From an uncultured Bacteroidales bacterium (GTDB taxonomy: Bacteria > Bacteroidota > Bacteroidia > Bacteroidales > UBA932), in assembly GCA_946627685.1 (NCBI GenBank), contig CAMOVV010000012.1, positions 1-12,125 of the forward strand: a stretch of 12,125 bases of DNA. Reading direction: 5' to 3'. The translations under genes and the position numbers were made by a program. Shown here piece after piece: positions 7,072-12,125 of this stretch. Every line of letters starts with the position of its first letter. The stretch's first letter is position 1. The notes under the pieces were generated by a model. It made no database searches and was not told the DNA's origin. It was given only the letters and a program-made list of their open reading frames with translations.

Positions 7072-9071
7072 GCAGGATGATATATGACACAGACCCCTGG
7101 CTTTCTCCTTTCAAGGACGCGATAGACGCCCGCCATGCGAGGATTCTTGCCGCAAGGGACAGGATAGCCGTGGACGGTTCCCTTTCAAAGGGAGTGAACA
7201 ACCACCTTTATTACGGCCTTCACAGGCGGGAGGACGGCTCGTGGGTGTTCCGCGAGTGGGCGCCCAACGCCGACAGGATTCATCTCATCGGGGATTTCAA
7301 CAATTGGAAGAGGACTCCGGCCTATCAGCTGAAGGCCGTCGGGGGCGGCAACTGGGAGATTGTCCTTCCGGATTTCTCGCTTTCCCACGGGGAGCTGTAC
7401 AAGCTCTTCATAGAGTGGCCGGGAGGCGGGGGAGAGAGGCTTCCCGCCTATGTCACCCGCGCCGTGCAGGACCCTGAAACCAAGGTGTTTGCGGCCCAGG
7501 TTTGGGATCCCGCCGAGCCCTATGTGTGGAAGTACCCGAGGACTGGCAGGCGCCCCTGCCCCCTCATCTACGAGTGCCACATAGGCATGAGCTCGGAGGA
7601 GGGGAAGGTGTCCACTTTCAACGAGTTCAGGAGGGACGTCCTGCCGAAGGTAGCCCGCCTCGGCTACAACGTGATTCAAATCATGGCCCTCCAGGAGCAT
7701 CCCTACTATGGCTCTTTCGGCTACCAGGTGTCGAATTTCTTCGCCCTGAGCTCCCGTTTCGGCACTCCGGAAGAGTTCAAGGCCCTGGTGGACGAGGCCC
7801 ACAGGTTGCACATCGCCGTCGTGATGGACATCGTCCACTCGCATTCCGTTGACAACGAGGCCGAAGGGCTGAGCCTTTTCGACGGCCGAGAAGACCTGTA
7901 CTTCCACCGCGGAGACCAGGGAAGGCATCCGGCCTGGGGCTCCCGCTGCTTCGACTACGGCAAGGACGAGACGAGGTATTTCCTCCTTTCCAACTGCAAG
8001 TTCTGGATGGAGGAGTATCACCTGGACGGCTTCCGTTTCGACGGGGTGACCAGCATGATTTACTGGGATCACGGCCTCGGGAAAGATTTCGTAGGGTATG
8101 ACAATTATTTCAATTCCGGTGTGGACGAGGATGCCGTTGTCTATCTCGCCCTCGCGAACATGCTCGTCAAGGAACTGAATCCCAATGCCATAACGATTGC
8201 CGAAGACGTGAGCGGCATGGCCGGTCTTGCGGCCCCTTTCAGGGCCGGAGGCGTGGGCTTCGGCTTCAGGATGGCCATGGGAGTGGCCGACCACTGGATA
8301 AAATGGATAAAGGAGAAGAGCGACGAGCAGTGGAGCGTCGGGGAAATCTGGCACGAGCTCACCAACAAGAGGGCGGACGAGAAGACGGTCAGTTACGCTG
8401 AATGTCACGACCAGGCCCTCGTCGGAGACAAGACCTTGATATTCAGGCTGATGGATAAGGAGATGTATTTCTCGATGAACACCGGCTCCTCCAATCCCGT
8501 GGTGGACAGGGGAATAGCCCTCCACAAGATGATACGCCTCGTGACCCTCGCCACAGCCGGGGGAGGCTACCTCAACTTCATGGGCAACGAGTTCGGCCAT
8601 CCCGAGTGGATTGACTTCCCGAGGGAGGGGAACGGCTGGTCCTATGAACATGCCCGGAGGCAGTGGTCCCTCGCCGAGCCCGACTATTTGAGATACAAGT
8701 ATTTGAGGAACTTCGACGAGGCCATGATACACCTCGCTTCAAAGACGAAGCTGCTTTCCGCGACCCCTGTCCTTCTGACGGCCGACGAGCAGAAACAGAT
8801 TCTCGTTTTCATGAGGGGGGACCTCCTTTTCGCCTTCAATTTCAATCCTTCCGGCTCCTTCCCCGACTATGGTTTTTCAGCTCCTTCCGGGGAATATACC
8901 CTGATTCTCGATTCGGACGAAAAGTCTTTCAACGGATTCTCCAGATTGAAGGACGGAGAGGTCCATTTCGCCATGGAAGGAAAGAACCCCAACGGGAATC
9001 AGGCCTTCTCCCACACCCTTTCCCTCTACCTCCCTTCCAGGTGCGCCCTGGTCCTTTCCCGCAGGGGTTGA
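7068..9071 (+). CDS. glgB: 1,4-alpha-glucan (glycogen) branching enzyme, GH13
   Basis: 667 residues. The enzyme cuts alpha-1,4 glucan chains and re-attaches them through alpha-1,6 bonds, making glycogen branches in the cytosol. An N-terminal CBM48 module (about 60-105, EWAPNADRIHLIGDFNNW) precedes the GH13 barrel. Catalytic motifs are intact: nucleophile Asp325 in GFRFDGVTSM, acid/base Glu379 in IAEDVSGM, and stabilising Asp448 in YAECHDQAL, with FMGNEFGHPEW further on. The YYGSFGYQVSNFFALSSRFGTPEE segment, rather than the classical GlgB wording, places it with the eukaryote-like subfamily (GH13_8) common in Bacteroidetes. A C-terminal beta-sandwich completes it. The ATG overlaps the xseB stop, so it is translated from the exonuclease VII transcript, and glycogen genes follow downstream. 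Confidence 0.95.
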   Translation: MSRMIYDTDPWLSPFKDAIDARHARILAARDRIAVDGSLSKGVNNHLYYGLHRREDGSWVFREWAPNADRIHLIGDFNNWKRTPAYQLKAVGGGNWEIVLPDFSLSHGELYKLFIEWPGGGGERLPAYVTRAVQDPETKVFAAQVWDPAEPYVWKYPRTGRRPCPLIYECHIGMSSEEGKVSTFNEFRRDVLPKVARLGYNVIQIMALQEHPYYGSFGYQVSNFFALSSRFGTPEEFKALVDEAHRLHIAVVMDIVHSHSVDNEAEGLSLFDGREDLYFHRGDQGRHPAWGSRCFDYGKDETRYFLLSNCKFWMEEYHLDGFRFDGVTSMIYWDHGLGKDFVGYDNYFNSGVDEDAVVYLALANMLVKELNPNAITIAEDVSGMAGLAAPFRAGGVGFGFRMAMGVADHWIKWIKEKSDEQWSVGEIWHELTNKRADEKTVSYAECHDQALVGDKTLIFRLMDKEMYFSMNTGSSNPVVDRGIALHKMIRLVTLATAGGGYLNFMGNEFGHPEWIDFPREGNGWSYEHARRQWSLAEPDYLRYKYLRNFDEAMIHLASKTKLLSATPVLLTADEQKQILVFMRGDLLFAFNFNPSGSFPDYGFSAPSGEYTLILDSDEKSFNGFSRLKDGEVHFAMEGKNPNGNQAFSHTLSLYLPSRCALVLSRRG

Positions 9072-9086
9072 TTTTGGCTGAATATT

Positions 9087-9116
9087 TTTTCATTTGTCGA
9101 ATATTTAGTAATTTTG
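9087..9116 (+). promoter_or_regulatory. Promoter-like element before the debranching enzyme gene
   Basis: TAATTTTG at 9109-9116 matches TAnnTTTG, and the T-run at 9085-9090 sits where a -33 TTTG is expected, though it lacks the G. The remaining leader to the ATG at 9151 is strongly AT-rich, as is usual for Bacteroidetes translation starts without a Shine-Dalgarno site. The whole 79-base gap (9072-9150) is much more AT-rich than the flanking genes. I see no convincing terminator for glgB in it, so read-through is possible. Confidence 0.45.
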
Positions 9117-9150
9117 CAGTTGATTTTGAACAATATAAAATTTTAATCGC

Positions 9151-11097
9151 ATGGCTTTTTTGAAATTCAACAAGCCGCAACTCGTGAACCTTTCCTACTC
9201 TCTCAAAAGGGAGATAATCTGCGCCAACAAGACGGGGGCATACTGCAATACCTCCATAGTCACTTGTAATACAAGGCGCTACCACGGCCTGCTTGCCGTG
9301 CCCATCGACAGGTTCGGAGGTGACAAGTACCTGCTGCTTTCCTCCCTCGACGAGAGCCTCGTGATGAACGGAAAACAGTTCAATCTCGGCATCCATTGCT
9401 ACGGCGATATCTATGAGCCCAGAGGGCACAAGTACATAATCGATTTCAGCGAAGACCCCATCCCCGCCATCACCTACAAAGTCGGGGAAATCATCTTCCG
9501 CAAATCCATCCTCCTCGTTCCAGACAACGACCAGGTGATGATTCTCTTCGAACTTCTCGAAGCCCCCGCCCCCGTCACCCTTTCCCTGAAGCCTTTCCTC
9601 GCTTTCAGGAACATACACGACCTTACCAGCCAGAATCCCGCCTGCCGTACCGCCGCGAAGGAGGTGAAGGGAGGCCTGTCCTGGTGCCTCTACGAAGGCT
9701 TCCCGGACCTGAACCTTCAGTTCAGCACCAAAAACGTCTCCTGGCACCCCGCCGGATACTGGTACAACGGCATCACTTATTCCGACGAGTACCGCCGCGG
9801 TTTCGACTGCAAGGAAGACCTTTTCGTGCCCGGCTCCTTTGAGGCCAAAATGAAGAAAGGGGATTCCATCGTGTTCTCCGCTTCCGTGAACGAAGTTAAT
9901 CCTTCCATGCTGAAGAGGAAGTTCTCTGGCTATGTGAAGGCCATGAGCACGGTCACCGGCATGCACGGGCAGCTGGTCCGCTGGGCCGACCTTTTCAAAC
10001 AGGAAAGGGGCGGCCGTAAGAGGATTACTGCCGGTTTCTCCTGGCTCTATACCGGTCTTCTGCGGGAGACCCTTTACTGCCTTCCCGCCATCACCCTGCT
10101 TGCCGACGGCTCCACCAAGGATTTCGAGGAGATTCTGGACAATCTCATAGCCGACGAGGAAGAGAGGCTTTTCCACAGGACCACCCAGGTCGAGGCGCCC
10201 CTTCGCCTTGCCGGCGTGCTGGAGCAGTATATCCAGTTCGGCGCCGACCCCGGCCATGTGTGGGCCAAATACGGGGACGTGCAGAAAAAGGTCATAGAGA
10301 GTTATTCCCCGGGCGTCAGGCGCGAGGTCGCCATGCAGCCCAACGGCCTTCTGTGGGCCCAGATGGACGGGGTCGCCCTGTCCTGGATGAACGCCTATGT
10401 GAACGGGAAGCCCGTCACCGAAAGGGCCGGCTATCAGGTGGAGACCAATGCGTTCTGGTACAATTCCATCTGCTTCGCCCTGGAAATGGAAAAGGAGTAC
10501 GGAGACCCCAAGGGAGAGTTTGTCAGGAAGTGGACTCCTGTCCGCGACCTTATCAAAGAGAATTTCATGCCGATGTTCTGGATACCCCGAGGGAGGTATC
10601 TCGCCGACTATGTTGACGGTAACGGACAGAACACGCAGGTGCGCCCCAATATGCTCTACGCCATCTGGGTTAAATATTCCCCGGTTGACGACGAGGTGGT
10701 CCAGGACATCCTCAAGGTCATCGACAACGAACTTGTCACGGCCCGCGGAATAAGGACCCTCTCTCCCCGGGACTTGGACTACAAGGGCGTGTATGAGGGT
10801 ACCCAGAACGACAGGGACCTCGCCTATCACCAGGGCAGCACCAGGCCGTCCCTTCTCGGACCCTATGTTGAAGTCAGTTTCCGCGTCCGCGGGGCTTCCT
10901 TCTGGAAAAGGGCCCAGTGGCTCAAGGAGGGCTTCGAAGAAGACCTCAGCAAGCACGGCGTCGGGGCCGTCTCCGAACTGTACGACGGAGACCCTCCCCA
11001 CGAGGCGCACGGGGCCATCGCTTCGGCCCTCAGCACGGCGTCCCTTCTTAAAACGGACTTCCTTATGAACATTTTTGAAAAGGAGGCAAGGAAATGA
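9151..11097 (+). CDS. Glycogen debranching enzyme (amylo-1,6-glucosidase type, GH133-like)
   Basis: 648 residues, the usual size for prokaryotic GDE proteins. The N-terminal beta-sandwich domain carries the family mark CNTRRYHGLL at 39-48 and LLLSSLDESLV. The C-terminal (alpha/alpha)6 barrel starts near 285 and shows QPNGLLWAQMDGVALSWMNAY (to 416), VETNAFWYNS at 430-439, RTLSPRD at 535-541 and AYHQGS at 558-563. Members hydrolyse alpha-1,6 branch stubs of glycogen. Several usually acidic or conserved positions differ from my memory of the family: WMD is WMN (Asn414), the GRD after AG(Y/F)xW is R-E-T (305-307), and the usual Asp before (S/P)LW is Glu348. Related Bacteroidetes proteins may share the Asn. 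The enzyme may work differently or be weakened. It overlaps the next gene as ATGA. Confidence 0.88.
   Translation: MAFLKFNKPQLVNLSYSLKREIICANKTGAYCNTSIVTCNTRRYHGLLAVPIDRFGGDKYLLLSSLDESLVMNGKQFNLGIHCYGDIYEPRGHKYIIDFSEDPIPAITYKVGEIIFRKSILLVPDNDQVMILFELLEAPAPVTLSLKPFLAFRNIHDLTSQNPACRTAAKEVKGGLSWCLYEGFPDLNLQFSTKNVSWHPAGYWYNGITYSDEYRRGFDCKEDLFVPGSFEAKMKKGDSIVFSASVNEVNPSMLKRKFSGYVKAMSTVTGMHGQLVRWADLFKQERGGRKRITAGFSWLYTGLLRETLYCLPAITLLADGSTKDFEEILDNLIADEEERLFHRTTQVEAPLRLAGVLEQYIQFGADPGHVWAKYGDVQKKVIESYSPGVRREVAMQPNGLLWAQMDGVALSWMNAYVNGKPVTERAGYQVETNAFWYNSICFALEMEKEYGDPKGEFVRKWTPVRDLIKENFMPMFWIPRGRYLADYVDGNGQNTQVRPNMLYAIWVKYSPVDDEVVQDILKVIDNELVTARGIRTLSPRDLDYKGVYEGTQNDRDLAYHQGSTRPSLLGPYVEVSFRVRGASFWKRAQWLKEGFEEDLSKHGVGAVSELYDGDPPHEAHGAIASALSTASLLKTDFLMNIFEKEARK
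11081..11086 (+). promoter_or_regulatory. Shine-Dalgarno-like AGGAGG before the GT4 gene
   Basis: AGGAGG lies in the final codons of the debranching enzyme gene, seven bases before the overlapping ATG at 11094. Spacing is ideal for 30S re-initiation. It mirrors the xseB-glgB junction, where the upstream protein also ends with a Glu-Lys-Glu stretch. Confidence 0.45.
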
Positions 11098-12125
11098 GAG
11101 TGTTGATGTTCGGGTGGGAGTTCCCGCCCCACATTGCCGGCGGTCTCGGAACTGCCTGCTACGGAATAGTCAAGGGTCTGGCCTACAACGGGGTGGACAC
11201 CTTGTTCGTGATGCCTTCGGCCACCGGAGACGAGGATAAAAGCGTGGATATAATCAACGCCAGCGACGTGGCGGTTGACACCGTCAGCTCCTCCGTCGAT
11301 GAATTTCTCGACAGGGTGAAGTTCGTCCATATCGGGACGAACTTGGTCCCTTACGTGAATCCGGAAGAGTTCAGCGACCTGGTGGAATCGGAGAGAAAGA
11401 GGGAGGTGAAGGACTTCCGCGTGCAATACGGGCAGAAGTTCAAGTTCTCCGGAAAATACGGTGTGAACCTCATGGAGGAGGTGGCCCGCTATGCCATGGT
11501 GGGCGGCACCATCGCCATGCAGCACAGGGATGAGTTCGACGTCATCCACGCCCACGACTGGCTCACCTACCTCGCCGGAATAGCCGCCAAGGAGCTCACC
11601 GGCAAGCCCCTCGTCATCCACGTCCATGCCACGTCCTTCGACCGCGGCAGCGAGGACCAGATAGACACCAGGGTGTTCGGGATTGAAAAGAGGGGAATGC
11701 TCGCGGCCGACAAGGTGGTCACAGTCAGCGACCTCACCCGCAACATCGTAATCAACAAATACGGAATAGACCCCTCGAAGGTGGTCACCGTCCACAACGC
11801 CGTGGATTTCAGCGGCAGGGAGAACCTTCAGGTGGAAAGGGGAGTCAAGGACAAGGTCGTTACCTTCCTTGGCAGAATCACCTTCCAGAAGGGCCCGGAG
11901 TATTTTATCGACGCCGCGGCCAAGGTCCTCAAGAGGACCCGGAACGTCAGGTTCGTAATGGCCGGCAGCGGGGATATGATGAACAGGTGCATCCGCCATG
12001 TGGCCCGCCTGGGCATTTCCGACCGCTTCCATTTCACCGGCTTCCTGAGGGGGAACGACGTGCAGAAGATGTTCGCCCTCTCGGACGTGTATATCATGCC
12101 TTCGGTGTCCGAGCCGTTCGGAATC
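11094..12125 (+). CDS. GT4-family glycosyltransferase, probable glycogen synthase (partial, C-terminus outside window)
   Basis: 344 residues are visible and the frame is open to the window end. The GT-B fold is clear. The N-terminal domain has MFGWEFPPHIAGGLG at 5-19 (donor-side glycine loop) and DVIHAHDWLTYLAG at about 149-162. The second Rossmann domain has FLGRITFQKGPEYF from about 258, AGSGDM at 290-295, and MPSVSEPFGI at 335-344. Glu340 is the first Glu of the EX7E donor-binding motif; the second would fall just past the edge. In Bacteroides, as I recall, the same pair (debranching enzyme then this transferase) is followed by a GH57 amylase, and the transferase is taken as glycogen synthase. 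The sugar donor (ADP- or UDP-glucose) cannot be read from the sequence. The start is fixed by the ATGA overlap. Confidence 0.88.
   Translation, partial: MRVLMFGWEFPPHIAGGLGTACYGIVKGLAYNGVDTLFVMPSATGDEDKSVDIINASDVAVDTVSSSVDEFLDRVKFVHIGTNLVPYVNPEEFSDLVESERKREVKDFRVQYGQKFKFSGKYGVNLMEEVARYAMVGGTIAMQHRDEFDVIHAHDWLTYLAGIAAKELTGKPLVIHVHATSFDRGSEDQIDTRVFGIEKRGMLAADKVVTVSDLTRNIVINKYGIDPSKVVTVHNAVDFSGRENLQVERGVKDKVVTFLGRITFQKGPEYFIDAAAKVLKRTRNVRFVMAGSGDMMNRCIRHVARLGISDRFHFTGFLRGNDVQKMFALSDVYIMPSVSEPFGI

Noticed and set aside
7185..8732. 515-residue minus-strand ORF inside glgB
   Set aside because: It is a codon-aligned antisense shadow of a complete branching enzyme with intact catalytic residues. No promoter or plausible protein features were seen.
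9052..9076. Possible terminator after glgB (CCC-GCA-GGG then TTGATTTT)
   Set aside because: A three-pair stem with a three-base loop is too weak to call.
8929..11010. 693-residue minus-strand ORF opposite the debranching enzyme, the longest ORF in the window
   Set aside because: It is codon-aligned antisense over the debranching gene and runs on into glgB in another frame. The sense protein has clear family motifs and the antisense product has none.
10863..12032. 389-residue minus-strand ORF opposite the GT4 gene
   Set aside because: It is a shadow of the GT4 reading frame, which carries an intact GT-B fold signature, and it crosses the junction of two real genes.

Overview
The window looks like ordinary chromosomal core sequence from a GC-rich member of the Bacteroidota, most likely order Bacteroidales. 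Four things point that way: promoter-like boxes of the TAnnTTTG type upstream of genes, a DUF4783-type exported protein beside rlmH, an NqrM-like small membrane protein of a type I associate with Bacteroidetes, and a glycogen cluster in which a debranching enzyme is followed by a GT4-type synthase. The GC content is high by eye and AGG arginine codons are common. This produces long antisense shadow ORFs. I see no IS element, phage gene, CRISPR array, tRNA, rRNA or large repeat, and no gene-free stretch longer than about 80 bases.

Left part (1-2396). rlmH (23S rRNA pseudouridine methyltransferase) runs leftward. Its last codons overlap the start of a large multi-spanning membrane protein that leaves the window at base 1 and is probably the sensor half of a histidine kinase. 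Divergent from rlmH, across 54 bases, is a small exported DUF4783-type protein.

Middle (2416-5618, minus strand). A tight four-gene operon runs engB - prs - small cysteine-bearing membrane protein - der. Two ribosome-assembly GTPases flank PRPP synthase. Together with rlmH this makes a neighbourhood of ribosome maturation and nucleotide supply. The promoter for engB interleaves with that of the divergent xseA.

Right part (5686-12125, plus strand). xseA-xseB (exonuclease VII) is joined by an ATGA overlap to glgB (glycogen branching enzyme). After 79 bases carrying a promoter-like box comes a GH133-type glycogen debranching enzyme, joined by a second ATGA overlap to a GT4 glycosyltransferase cut by the window end. 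The last three genes fit one job: elongating, branching and trimming intracellular glycogen.

No clear new system is present. The points most worth a second look are the 90-residue membrane protein with four cysteines after its membrane anchor, the debranching enzyme with substituted active-site motifs, and the receptor-like protein coupled to rlmH.
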